Assembly (NCBI GenBank): GCA_041753515.1
Contig: JBGSUE010000032.1
Location: forward strand, 1 to 62,877
Source of the DNA: JBGSUE01 sp041753515
Lineage (GTDB): Bacteria; Patescibacteriota; Microgenomatia; UBA10105; UBA927
Length of the DNA stretch: 62,877 nucleotides
Reading direction: 5' to 3'
Shown here: positions 49,665-58,277 of the stretch, one piece after another
Numbering within the stretch: position 1 is the first letter of the stretch
Layout: each line of letters begins with the position of its first letter
Translations under genes and position numbers: made by a program
The notes under the pieces: model-generated
The model's database searches: none
Seen by the model: only the letters and a program-made list of their open reading frames with translations
What the model was told of the DNA's origin: nothing

Positions 49665-50860
49665 ATGTATATCTTGCTATAGTGTACATGAATTTTCTGC
49701 GCCAGGTAGAGAAGGAATGGTAGGGGAATGAGCGATGTGAGGATGTAGAGCATGGAAGGTGAGGACAGTTCGACGATAATACCCGAGAATCCCACGATTG
49801 CGGAAAAAATGATGCTCATGAAAAAGTTGAGGGTTGAGAGTGCGGTTGCGCGATGTTTTGAATCGAACTCATCGTTGACGAGTTTATTGAGAAGGTTGAA
49901 CCGCAGGTTTGATGCGAACATAAACGGCACAAGCGCAAAAATATTGACCGTTAGATTAGGAACCGATGCAAGAAGTGCACCGATAACCATGAGCGCCGGA
50001 TGAACCCACGGTCCCTTTGCCCGCGTAAACGACAGGATGCGTTTTGTCAGACGCAGGAGAACGACAGCGTTGAATATACGCACTGCAGACAGAACCAGAC
50101 CTTGTGCGCTTTCCGGAAGACCGGTTGCGTTCAGGTACACGAGATTGATGTAGATTGCCCACGACCAGGTAACCCCTGCGACGATAATGTAGTACAGCGA
50201 AAGGTATGAAACATAGGAATTCTTAAACAGCTGTTTGGCGCCGTTTTTTGTATTTTCTATATACAGGGACCAGGAATATTTGATTGAATCGATATGCGGT
50301 TCTTTCATGAAAAGATATGAAACGGCGGAAATGGTGACCGAGATACCTGACAGAAAAAAGGGCACGGTTTGTCCGAAGGCATAGAGAAATCCGCCAAGGA
50401 GTGTCGCCAGGATGAGAGCCACTTGCGTATACATGCCTTCCCGTGCGGTAATGGTACCGAATTCTTCCTCCCGCCCTGCCTCCTTGAGCGTGTCGTAGAG
50501 AAGGGCAGTGCTGGCGCCGGATATGGCGCTTTCGCCGAGCGCGCGGATGAGCGTGCCGGCGATGATCCAAGTAGGTGTAGGAAACAGCGCAATCAGAAAT
50601 AAACCCAGTGCATCTATTGCCCCACCGATTGCACAACTTATTTTTCTTCCCCACATGTCTGCAAATACACCGGTTGGAAGCTCCATAAGAAGCATGACGA
50701 TATAGCGCGCAGCAGCCAGAAATCCCATTTGCGTGAGCGTCAGATACTGGTTTTGGAATGCGATGTAGACCGGTATGAGAAAGAGAAGTGCATAGAAAAA
50801 TTCCGTGACATAGTAGAGCGTAATATTGCGGTCTACCCAGGGATGCACATTTTTTTCCAT
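49661..50860 (-). CDS. MFS transporter
   Basis: The 399-residue protein has twelve predicted membrane helices and the MFS motif A in the TM2-TM3 loop in the form GVFADMWGRKISCAIGG (about residues 55-71). The N-terminal VDRNITLYYVTEFFYALLFL is typical of a group of uncharacterised MFS proteins. The substrate is unknown. The start at 50860 is chosen because TATAAT ends 6 nt before it and because an extension would enter the divergent alaS gene. It forms a transcript with the cupin and hypothetical genes. Confidence 0.87.
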   Translation of the reverse strand: MEKNVHPWVDRNITLYYVTEFFYALLFLIPVYIAFQNQYLTLTQMGFLAAARYIVMLLMELPTGVFADMWGRKISCAIGGAIDALGLFLIALFPTPTWIIAGTLIRALGESAISGASTALLYDTLKEAGREEEFGTITAREGMYTQVALILATLLGGFLYAFGQTVPFFLSGISVTISAVSYLFMKEPHIDSIKYSWSLYIENTKNGAKQLFKNSYVSYLSLYYIIVAGVTWSWAIYINLVYLNATGLPESAQGLVLSAVRIFNAVVLLRLTKRILSFTRAKGPWVHPALMVIGALLASVPNLTVNIFALVPFMFASNLRFNLLNKLVNDEFDSKHRATALSTLNFFMSIIFSAIVGFSGIIVELSSPSMLYILTSLIPLPFLLYLAQKIHVHYSKIYI

Positions 50861-50866
50861 GTTCGT

Positions 50867-50874
50867 ATTATAAT
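50867..50874. promoter_or_regulatory. Overlapping divergent -10 boxes between alaS and the MFS gene
   Basis: The palindrome ATTATAAT reads TATAAT on both strands: plus 50869-50874, 7 nt before the alaS ATG at 50882, and minus 50872-50867, 6 nt before the MFS ATG at 50860. The whole intergenic region is 21 bp. Confidence 0.75.
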
Positions 50875-50881
50875 ACCTTGT

Positions 50882-52714
50882 ATGCAATCCTCGGATATCA
50901 GGAAAAAATTCATTGAGTTTTATAAAAAACGCGGGCATGCGGAAATACCGTCAGCCCGGCTGGTGCCGGAAAATGACCCGACAACCTTATTTACATCAAG
51001 CGGCATGCAACCGCTGATTCCGTACTTATTAGGTGAAAAACATCCGTCCGGTAAACGGCTCGTCAACAGCCAGAAGTCATTCAGGGCACAGGATATTGAA
51101 GAAGTCGGCGACAATCGGCATATGACATTTTTTGAGATGCTCGGGAACTGGTCCCTGGGGGATTATTTTAAGCAAGAGCAGTTGCCGTGGATTTTTTCGT
51201 TTTTGACTGATGTATTGGGATTGGATGCCAAACGGTTGTATGTGAGCGTTTTTGAAGGAAACGGCAGTGTACCAAAGGATGACGTATCAATTGAAATCTG
51301 GAAAACCCTTTTCAGTGAGAAACATATTGACGCAAAACTGGGGGAGAGGATATTTCTCTATCCGGCTAAAAAGAACTGGTGGAGCAGATCGGGCGAGCCG
51401 GAACATATGCCGCCGGGTGAACCCGGGGGGCCTGACAGTGAAGTATTTTATGATTTCGGACCGGAATTCAGGCTTCATGAAACATCCATCTATAAAAAAG
51501 AAAAATGCCACCCCAACTGCGACTGCGGCCGGTATCTGGAAATTGCAAACTCGGTTTTTATGCAATATCAGAAGCAGAAAGACGGATCACTCAAGGAATT
51601 GACACAAAAAAATGTGGATTTCGGCGGAGGGCTCGAGCGCATGACTGCAGCAACCGAAAATTCACCGGATGTTTTTGCAACTGATCTTTTTCGTTCAATT
51701 GTTCGATCAATTGAACTGTTGTCGAAACGAACGTATGGTGAGAATGAAGGTATCACCCGTTCTATGCGGATTATAGCAGACCATATAAAAGGTGCTGTTA
51801 TGATGATGGCAGATGGCGTGTTGCCCTCGAATAAACAACAGGGATATGTTCTGCGTCGTTTGATACGCAGGGCACTTCTTCATGGCAGGAATCTGGGACT
51901 CGTTACGGACTGGAAATATTTAGGAGATTTGGTTGAGCCCGTTGCTCTAATATACCACAGCGCATATCCGGAGGTCGCCGATAAAATCGTGGAGACGAAA
52001 CTGATCATTGAAGAGGAGGCGCTCAGGTTCGGAAAAACGCTTGAAAAAGGCCTTAAGATGATCGAAAAAATTGACAACATTAGCGGCGGAGATGCTTTTA
52101 CACTGTATGAAACATACGGATTTCCGTGGGAGATGACCGAAGAGATAGCACGGGAAAAGGGGCAGCATCCGGACCGCACACAGTTTGAAGATGAATTTGA
52201 AAAACATAAGAATTTATCCCGGACAGCGGCAGCCGGCATGTTTAAAGGAGGACTTGCGGATCAAAGCACGCAAACCACAAAACTGCATACGGCCCATCAT
52301 TTGCTTTTGGCATCGTTACAAAAGATTGTTGATCCAGCGATAAAGCAGAGGGGTAGTAATATCACGTTCGAACGGCTTCGTATCGACTTTAATTTCGCAA
52401 GAAAACTGACACCGGAGGAAATTTCTTCGGTTGAAAATCTGATCAATGAAAAAATTAAGGAAAACCTTCCCGTGAACCGTAAGGAGATGCTGTTGAGTGA
52501 AGCGGAAAAAATCGGTGCTCAAATGGAATTCGAGCAGAAGTACCCGGATAAAGTCAGCGTGTATTTTGTGGGAGATCCGAAAGAGTATTTCTCGGCAGAG
52601 TTTTGCGGCGGCCCCCATGTAGAAAAAACCGGAAAGATCGGTGGTATACATATATATAAGGAAGAGTCCGCAGGAGCCGGTATCCGGAGAATCTACGCAA
52701 AGCTTGTCCTCTGA
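50882..52714 (+). CDS. alaS: Alanyl-tRNA synthetase, short form without C-Ala domain
   Basis: The 610-residue class II synthetase has the catalytic core (RKKFIEFYKKRGHAEIPSAR; motif 2 around FLPTSSGMQ-like LFTSSGMQPLIPYLLG; motif 3 VDFGGGLERM) and the tRNA-recognition domain. The editing domain has its zinc-binding HxxxH (H469, H473) and CxxxH (C575, H579) residues. The usual 870-residue form continues with a coiled coil and C-Ala domain; here the chain stops right after the editing domain. Both aminoacylation and Ser/Gly editing should remain. The start at 50882 agrees with the family and the leaderless promoter spacing. Confidence 0.95.
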   Translation: MQSSDIRKKFIEFYKKRGHAEIPSARLVPENDPTTLFTSSGMQPLIPYLLGEKHPSGKRLVNSQKSFRAQDIEEVGDNRHMTFFEMLGNWSLGDYFKQEQLPWIFSFLTDVLGLDAKRLYVSVFEGNGSVPKDDVSIEIWKTLFSEKHIDAKLGERIFLYPAKKNWWSRSGEPEHMPPGEPGGPDSEVFYDFGPEFRLHETSIYKKEKCHPNCDCGRYLEIANSVFMQYQKQKDGSLKELTQKNVDFGGGLERMTAATENSPDVFATDLFRSIVRSIELLSKRTYGENEGITRSMRIIADHIKGAVMMMADGVLPSNKQQGYVLRRLIRRALLHGRNLGLVTDWKYLGDLVEPVALIYHSAYPEVADKIVETKLIIEEEALRFGKTLEKGLKMIEKIDNISGGDAFTLYETYGFPWEMTEEIAREKGQHPDRTQFEDEFEKHKNLSRTAAAGMFKGGLADQSTQTTKLHTAHHLLLASLQKIVDPAIKQRGSNITFERLRIDFNFARKLTPEEISSVENLINEKIKENLPVNRKEMLLSEAEKIGAQMEFEQKYPDKVSVYFVGDPKEYFSAEFCGGPHVEKTGKIGGIHIYKEESAGAGIRRIYAKLVL

Positions 52715-52765
52715 CGGAGTTGCTGGTAGTATAAATATACGGATACCAGTAGCCGTTATTGTTTT

Positions 52766-54961
52766 ATGCGACTGCCCAACATTTCACGAATTTTATCACA
52801 TACACCATTCACTAAAAAACCGGTGATTCAGAAGCCGTATTTATCCCTCGTATTTGATACAGATGCTGTAGCAGGTGCGACATGGTTTCTTACGAACAAA
52901 GGCAACGCCGATCTTACGCACGCTGTTGCCCGCCGTCTCGATGAACATACGTGGGAGAAGAGAATTGAGGCTGCTGACACAGTGATATCGGTTTTGGAGG
53001 AGAAATTTCATGGCAATTCCGCATTTTCCGATGTTATTTTCGGATTGCCGCCCGAATTTATCGCACAAAACGGTGATATTGAACCGGATATTAAAAAACA
53101 TTTGAAAAAGGCCAGCGATGAGCTGTCGCTACACCCCATCGGATTTGTTTCCGTTCACCAGGCAGTCGTATTCCGTTTGAAAAAACTGACGGGTGTTCCT
53201 CCCAGCGCCATTCTTGTTCATCTGCATGCTGATTCCATAACGGTCCTATTATATAAAACCGGAATTATGCTGGGATTTGAATCTGTTCCGATCTCGAATG
53301 GAGAGCCATCGGATATAGAGAGAGCGCTTCTTTCAATAGCTTCGGATGAGCCTCTGCCGGCGAAAATTGTGGTTTATGCAACTGACCAGTTTGACAGTAA
53401 AACACTGAAAACATCACTTGCACAATATCCCTGGAAGCAGAAACTCCGGTTTATTCATATACCGCGGGTTGAAATTCTCGAACCTGACTTTGTCGTTACA
53501 GCAGTATCTTCTGCAGGTGCAGGAGAACTCTCGATGTCTGATTCTACGTATAGGCCGGTGGAAGAAAAAGTATTTGAACAGGATGAAGAGGAAGAGGATT
53601 ATGAAGCGGATGAAATGAATGATGACGAATCTGTTGGTGAGAAAGAAGTAAATGTATCGTTTGTTGATCCGGATGAACTCGGTTTTAAAAAAAATATCGA
53701 CATACTTGAAACCCCTGATACTCCTGTACCCAAACCTGAAAAAATCGGAAAAAAGGTACACTTCGTTGTTCCAAAGATCCGGCATTTGATGTCTGTTTTT
53801 CGTGGATACAGCGGTAAAAAAGAAGGTAAACCGTTTACCAAGTATATATTCGGTGCATTAATTCTTTTTTGTGCAGCAGTTCTGGTATTTGTGCTTGCAT
53901 CATTTCTTCCCGAGGCAACCGTAACAATGAAGACGGAAACCAGGCATATCTCAAAAGATGTTGATATTGTTATTGATTCAACTGTTGCAGCAGTGAATGT
54001 AGAAGATAGTATTATACCGGGCAGAAAAGTGGAAAATGAAGTGGAAGGCAGTGATTCAATCGATACAACCGGGACGAAGGAGATCGGTGATCCGGCACAA
54101 GGCAGTGTGACAATTTACAACAAAACAACGACAGAACGGACATTTAAAAAAGGAACAGAGCTTATCGCAGGCTCGCTTACGTTTTTGCTGGACAGCGAAG
54201 TAAGAGTGGCATCTGCATCGGAAAGTATCGGTTCCATTACATTTGGAAAATCTGAAGGGTCGGTTACAGCAGAAAAAATCGGAAGCAATGGGAATATGCC
54301 TCAGGGTACGGATTTTGTGTTTGCCGGTCTATCGCAAAATTCTGTTTCTGCACGAAACGATGAAGCATTGAAAGGAGGCACAAGTAAAGAGATTAATGTG
54401 GTATCACGGGCAGATTATGACACATTGACGGAAAAAATAACGGAAAAAATTGAGAAAGATGCAGTAAACCAGCTGATATCAAGCGGCTCAGGGTCTTTCA
54501 GGATCATCGATGGAACGGTAAAAACTGCCGTATCACGGAAAAATTTCGAACAGGAAATTGATGAAGAATCGAAAACCCTTCAAGGTGCCGTCGCGGTGAA
54601 AGTGAGCGGTATTGGGTACGAAATGAAAGATGTTTCTTCTCTTTTGGAGGGCCTTATCGCCAAAGAACTGCCGGATACTTACACACTTGATTCAGATTCT
54701 TTAGACGTAACACTGAGCGATGTATCCATCCAAAAAGACGGTACCATTCAGGCAAAGGCATCCGTGTCCGGCACAGCAGAGATGAATGTGGACGAAAATG
54801 AAATAAAAACAACACTCGCAGGTAAAACCGTAGAAGATGCACAAACACTTTTGGATGCCAGGGATGGCGTTGCATCAGTTGAAATAATTCTTTCACGATC
54901 CTGGTTCACCAAACGTCTTCCATCATCCGGCAGGATTTCGGTTCATATATTGTCAGAATAA
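52766..54961 (+). CDS. Membrane protein with actin-like N-terminal domain and baseplate-J-like C-terminal region
   Basis: The 731-residue protein has a cytoplasmic part (about residues 20-260) with the strand order of PilM/FtsA-like actin folds (YLSLVFDTDAVAGATWFLTN; VIFGLPPEFIAQN; AILVHLHADSITVLLYKTG; VVTAVSSAGAGEL) but no obvious nucleotide-binding residues. An acidic linker (about 265-320) and a membrane helix (about 365-388) follow. The external part (about 390-731) has GSVTIYNKTTTERTFKKGTE and a Ser/Gly-rich strand pattern like baseplate J/gp47 domains. It starts soon after alaS and stands directly ahead of the sortase gene. No phage genes are nearby. Function is unknown; an anchored envelope machine is possible. 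Confidence 0.65.
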   Translation: MRLPNISRILSHTPFTKKPVIQKPYLSLVFDTDAVAGATWFLTNKGNADLTHAVARRLDEHTWEKRIEAADTVISVLEEKFHGNSAFSDVIFGLPPEFIAQNGDIEPDIKKHLKKASDELSLHPIGFVSVHQAVVFRLKKLTGVPPSAILVHLHADSITVLLYKTGIMLGFESVPISNGEPSDIERALLSIASDEPLPAKIVVYATDQFDSKTLKTSLAQYPWKQKLRFIHIPRVEILEPDFVVTAVSSAGAGELSMSDSTYRPVEEKVFEQDEEEEDYEADEMNDDESVGEKEVNVSFVDPDELGFKKNIDILETPDTPVPKPEKIGKKVHFVVPKIRHLMSVFRGYSGKKEGKPFTKYIFGALILFCAAVLVFVLASFLPEATVTMKTETRHISKDVDIVIDSTVAAVNVEDSIIPGRKVENEVEGSDSIDTTGTKEIGDPAQGSVTIYNKTTTERTFKKGTELIAGSLTFLLDSEVRVASASESIGSITFGKSEGSVTAEKIGSNGNMPQGTDFVFAGLSQNSVSARNDEALKGGTSKEINVVSRADYDTLTEKITEKIEKDAVNQLISSGSGSFRIIDGTVKTAVSRKNFEQEIDEESKTLQGAVAVKVSGIGYEMKDVSSLLEGLIAKELPDTYTLDSDSLDVTLSDVSIQKDGTIQAKASVSGTAEMNVDENEIKTTLAGKTVEDAQTLLDARDGVASVEIILSRSWFTKRLPSSGRISVHILSE

Positions 54962-54962
54962 T

Positions 54963-55700
54963 ATGTCATATTACAGGTATGTAAAATCGTATCCCAGAAT
55001 TCGGGTTAAAATACCGGTAGTGTATTCCGTCGGGACTATGTTGACCGGATGTATTATGATTTTGTGGGCACTGTGGCCAATATATCGTTTTCAATACCTT
55101 TCCCCTACATATTTTTCAACGGTCATTTCACCAATTCAGAATTATTCGGTTCCGGGGGTCAACGGGCCGGTGTATGCAGCTGATAATACGGAAACCGGAA
55201 CAGACGAACTTATTGATTTGGACAAATGGTATCCGGACAATCCGCAATCATCAGATGCATCCGTTGTTACCGAATACACTCTCGCAATACCAAAACTTCA
55301 CATATCAGATGCGCGGGTGATTATCGGCGGAGATTCCCTTGAGGAAAGTCTTATTCATTATGGGGGGACGGGAATTCCGGGATTGACAGGGACATCTGTT
55401 ATTTTTGGGCATTCGACGTTGCCGCAGCTTTTTGATGCTACAAATTATAAAACCATATTTTCATATTTACCTACTTTGAAGCCGAAAAGCGATACCTATC
55501 AGGGAGATGAAATATTTATTACGTATGATTCCGTTACGTACAGATACGTGGTTGAAGATATGAAGGTGCTTGACCCCGATGATTTATCGGTTCTTGATCA
55601 GAAATATGATGCGTCGTATGTTACGCTGGTAACGTGTGTTCCGCCAGGGACACTTTGGAAGCGATTAAAAGTAAGTGCAAAAGTAGCACCGAATATATGA
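54963..55700 (+). CDS. Sortase family transpeptidase
   Basis: The 245-residue protein has an N-terminal membrane helix (about residues 20-42), a linker and a sortase beta barrel. The catalytic triad is H150 in VIFGHSTLP, C225 in VTLVTCVPPGT and R234 in WKRLKVSA. The C-terminal motif TLVTC-x-PPGT-x-x-KRL resembles class D/E or class C-like sortases rather than SrtA. It would cut a sorting signal and attach proteins to the wall or to pilin-like polymers. No clear LPxTG-type substrate was found in this window. It starts 1 bp after the preceding gene and overlaps the next by 4 bp. Confidence 0.9.
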   Translation: MSYYRYVKSYPRIRVKIPVVYSVGTMLTGCIMILWALWPIYRFQYLSPTYFSTVISPIQNYSVPGVNGPVYAADNTETGTDELIDLDKWYPDNPQSSDASVVTEYTLAIPKLHISDARVIIGGDSLEESLIHYGGTGIPGLTGTSVIFGHSTLPQLFDATNYKTIFSYLPTLKPKSDTYQGDEIFITYDSVTYRYVVEDMKVLDPDDLSVLDQKYDASYVTLVTCVPPGTLWKRLKVSAKVAPNI

Positions 55701-56971
55701 ACGATTCTCATCAAATATCAAACCATCAATTGGCTATTGAGGCAATTAAGAAAAAACTTATTGGGAAATCACTTAATTACAATGAAATTTTTGCCATTAT
55801 GGATCAGATTGCGAAAGAACGGTTGGGACCGGTTTTGACAACATATTTTGCAGCCGCGGGTTTTAAAGAAGGGTTCAGCAACGATGAATTGTATTTTCTT
55901 ACCAAAGCCATGGTGGCAACCGGTCCAAGACTGCATTTTGATGGTATAGTGGCTGGAAAGCATTCGACCGGTGGAGTGGCCGGTACCCGAACGACAATGA
56001 TTGTCGTACCGATTGTAGCGGCGGCAGGGTATACAATTCCGAAAAATTCAACCCGCGCAATAACATCTCCAGCGGGTACTGCAGACACGATGGAGGTTCT
56101 GTGCCCCGTGACTTTTTCAGTGGACCAAATTACCGATATTGTCGGTACTATTGGCGGATGTATAGTTGAAGGGGGTTATTTAGGACTCGCACCAGCCGAT
56201 GATGTTATTATTGAAATCGAAAAACCGATCGCATTCGAGTCATATGATAAATTTATCGTGTCCATTATGGCAAAGCAAATTGCAAGCGGTGTGACACATT
56301 TAGTATTGGATATTCCTGTTGGACCAACGATGAAAATTCAGCATTTTAAGGATGCTGCAATGATCGCGAATAAATTTACGTTTTTAGGCGAACGGTTTGG
56401 ACTGCACGTTGTTGCTGACATAAATGAAATGAAACAGAATGCAGGACGTGGAGTGGGACCGCTCCTGGAAGCACGGGATGTTTTGGAAGTGCTTGAACAG
56501 AAAGAAAATCGTTCACGGGAACTTGAAGAAAAAGCAGTACGACTGGCAGGAAAATTATTAACAATCTGTCTGTCATCAGATAATCATACGATGAATGATG
56601 TGAGCGGTGAATCATTGGCAAGGGACATGCTGGAAAACGGGAAAGCTTTGAAAAAAATGAAAGAGATCATAAAAGCACAGGGAGGAGATCCTGAAATTTC
56701 ATCAGCTCACATCCAAACTGCGAAGCATATGTATCAAATGAAAAGCAAGAAGAGCGGAAGTGTCCGAGCAATAGACAATCAACAGGTTTCAGCAATTTGC
56801 AGGATATTAGGGTGTCCGACAGAAAAGAAAGCAGGGATGTACATGAATAAAAAAATTGATGACAGTGTGGACAAAGGTGATATACTATGTACGTTTTATG
56901 CAGAAGACTCCTTTAGGCTGAAGGAGGCAGTATGGACACTCATGCACACAAATATATATTCTTTAATCTAA
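55697..56971 (+). CDS. AMP phosphorylase (archaeal DeoA/TP family)
   Basis: The 424-residue nucleoside/nucleotide phosphorylase has GKHSTGGVAGTRTTMIVVPI (about residues 92-111) and RAITSPAGTADTMEVL. These follow the archaeal AMP-phosphorylase pattern rather than thymidine phosphorylase, which has GRGLGHTGGTLDKLE in the second place. The enzyme would make ribose 1,5-bisphosphate from AMP, the first step of the nucleotide salvage route to RuBisCO seen in archaea and some CPR bacteria. The archaeal enzymes carry an N-terminal domain of about 80 residues that is absent here. No RuBisCO or isomerase gene is in the window. It overlaps sortase by 4 bp. Confidence 0.82.
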   Translation: MNDSHQISNHQLAIEAIKKKLIGKSLNYNEIFAIMDQIAKERLGPVLTTYFAAAGFKEGFSNDELYFLTKAMVATGPRLHFDGIVAGKHSTGGVAGTRTTMIVVPIVAAAGYTIPKNSTRAITSPAGTADTMEVLCPVTFSVDQITDIVGTIGGCIVEGGYLGLAPADDVIIEIEKPIAFESYDKFIVSIMAKQIASGVTHLVLDIPVGPTMKIQHFKDAAMIANKFTFLGERFGLHVVADINEMKQNAGRGVGPLLEARDVLEVLEQKENRSRELEEKAVRLAGKLLTICLSSDNHTMNDVSGESLARDMLENGKALKKMKEIIKAQGGDPEISSAHIQTAKHMYQMKSKKSGSVRAIDNQQVSAICRILGCPTEKKAGMYMNKKIDDSVDKGDILCTFYAEDSFRLKEAVWTLMHTNIYSLI

Positions 56972-56972
56972 T

Positions 56973-57164
56973 ATGTTTAAAAATATTATTGCACCGATTC
57001 AAGCATGGATGCTCTCCCAGGGAAAATGTGTGGGATGCGGTAAGGATTTAGAAAAGATGAGCGGTAAGGGATACACAAGAGTGGTATGTGTATGCGGACG
57101 GATATATATGTATGATGAAGCAGGTCGGAAGTTCAGAAGGGCAACATTAGATGAAGCAAAATAA
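56973..57164 (+). CDS. Small zinc-ribbon protein
   Basis: The 63-residue protein has CVGCGKDL (about residues 19-26) and VVCVCGRIY (about 37-45), a C-x2-C plus C-x-C pattern fitting a zinc ribbon. The rest is basic. The start overlaps the end of neither neighbour closely; it begins 1 bp after the AMP phosphorylase gene and overlaps mltG by 14 bp. Function is unknown; nucleic-acid or protein binding is likely for such ribbons. Confidence 0.65.
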   Translation: MFKNIIAPIQAWMLSQGKCVGCGKDLEKMSGKGYTRVVCVCGRIYMYDEAGRKFRRATLDEAK

Positions 57165-58131
57165 ATTTCTCATTCATAGAATTATCATTTTTACCCTCGT
57201 TGTGTGCGGTACCATTATTGGTTCATGGTTATGGTGGAATGATGGTGTCGCAGCAGTTGAGACCGGAAATACAGACCCTGTTACTTTTTCTATAGATAAG
57301 GGAGAAGATATTAAATCAGTTGTTACCCGTTTAGCGCAAAATAGGATAATCCGAAGCCCGACAGCTTTTTATGTTTTGATAAAAATCAGCGGACTGGAAC
57401 GTCAGATTCAGGCAGGAAATTTCCGTTTAAGCCGGGATATGGACGGTAAAACCATTGCGCAAACATTGACTCATGGAGTAAATGATATTTGGATAACCCT
57501 CATAGAAGGATGGCGTAATGAGGAAATAGCAGCAGTTCTTTTAAAGGAACTTGATATACCGGAATCGCAATTTATGTCGCAGGGCAGGATCGGATATATG
57601 TTTCCCGATACATATTTAATTCCACAGGAAGCCACTGCAGGTGCGGTAGTACAAATATTTTCTGATACTTTCGAGAAAAATGTCACCCAGGCTTTGAAAG
57701 AAAAAATTGCGTCATCAGAAATGTCTCTTGATGAAATTGTCATTATGGCATCAATTGTTGAACGTGAAGGAAAGAGTGATCAGGACCGTCCGATCATAGC
57801 CGGAATACTTTTTAATCGCATGAAGGATAATTATCCGCTTGAAGTTGATGCCACAGTGCAATATGCACTTGGATATCAACCTGAAGAAAAAACATGGTGG
57901 AAGAAATCATTATATCAGCAGGATAAAGAAATTGATTCTCCATATAATACCTATAAATATGCCGGACTTCCGCCAAGTGCAATATGTAATCCCGGCCTGG
58001 AATCGATCAGGGCAGTAGTATATCCTCAAGTAACAGATTATTATTATTATTTACATGATGCAACCGGAGAACTTCATTATGCGCGGACATTTGAAGAGCA
58101 TGAACAAAATATCAGCCGGTATTTACGATAA
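57151..58131 (+). CDS. mltG: Endolytic murein transglycosylase MltG (YceG family)
   Basis: The 326-residue protein has one N-terminal helix (about residues 8-28), a LysM-like beta domain (about 40-120) and the YceG catalytic domain with Glu in SIVEREGK (E204), NRMKDNYPLEVDATVQYALG and GLPPSAICNPGLESIRA. It cuts nascent glycan strands at the membrane and so limits their length, acting with class A PBPs such as the two in this window. It overlaps the zinc-ribbon gene by 14 bp and is followed by the rpoB promoter region. Confidence 0.93.
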   Translation: MKQNKFLIHRIIIFTLVVCGTIIGSWLWWNDGVAAVETGNTDPVTFSIDKGEDIKSVVTRLAQNRIIRSPTAFYVLIKISGLERQIQAGNFRLSRDMDGKTIAQTLTHGVNDIWITLIEGWRNEEIAAVLLKELDIPESQFMSQGRIGYMFPDTYLIPQEATAGAVVQIFSDTFEKNVTQALKEKIASSEMSLDEIVIMASIVEREGKSDQDRPIIAGILFNRMKDNYPLEVDATVQYALGYQPEEKTWWKKSLYQQDKEIDSPYNTYKYAGLPPSAICNPGLESIRAVVYPQVTDYYYYLHDATGELHYARTFEEHEQNISRYLR

Positions 58132-58141
58132 AACTTGGATA

Positions 58142-58169
58142 TTGACAAGAATGTATTAATGTATATAAT
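58142..58169 (+). promoter_or_regulatory. Promoter upstream of rpoB
   Basis: TTGACA (58142-58147), a 16-nt spacer and TATAAT (58164-58169) form a near-consensus promoter. The predicted start is near 58176, about 100 nt before the rpoB ATG, with a terminator hairpin in between. Confidence 0.7.
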
Positions 58170-58192
58170 TCAATATATTCCTTTTGCCAATT

Positions 58193-58222
58193 GAGGCGAA
58201 CGTTCATTGTTCGCTTCTTTTT
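58193..58222 (+). terminator. Terminator or attenuator in the rpoB leader
   Basis: GAGGCGAAC (58193-58201) pairs with GTTCGCTTC (58209-58217) with one G-T pair around a 7-nt loop, followed by TTTTT (58218-58222). It lies downstream of the promoter at 58142 and upstream of rpoB, so it either ends the mltG transcript or controls rpoB read-through. Confidence 0.7.
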
Positions 58223-58277
58223 GTCGTTTTGTTAAATATTTTACATAGAAATTGCAGAAATTATTAATGTACGAGTA

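Noticed and set aside
52766..54961. Prophage or contractile injection system
   Set aside because: Only one baseplate-J-like region is present, it is in a membrane protein, and its neighbours are housekeeping and envelope genes. No sheath, tube, spike or terminase genes are seen.
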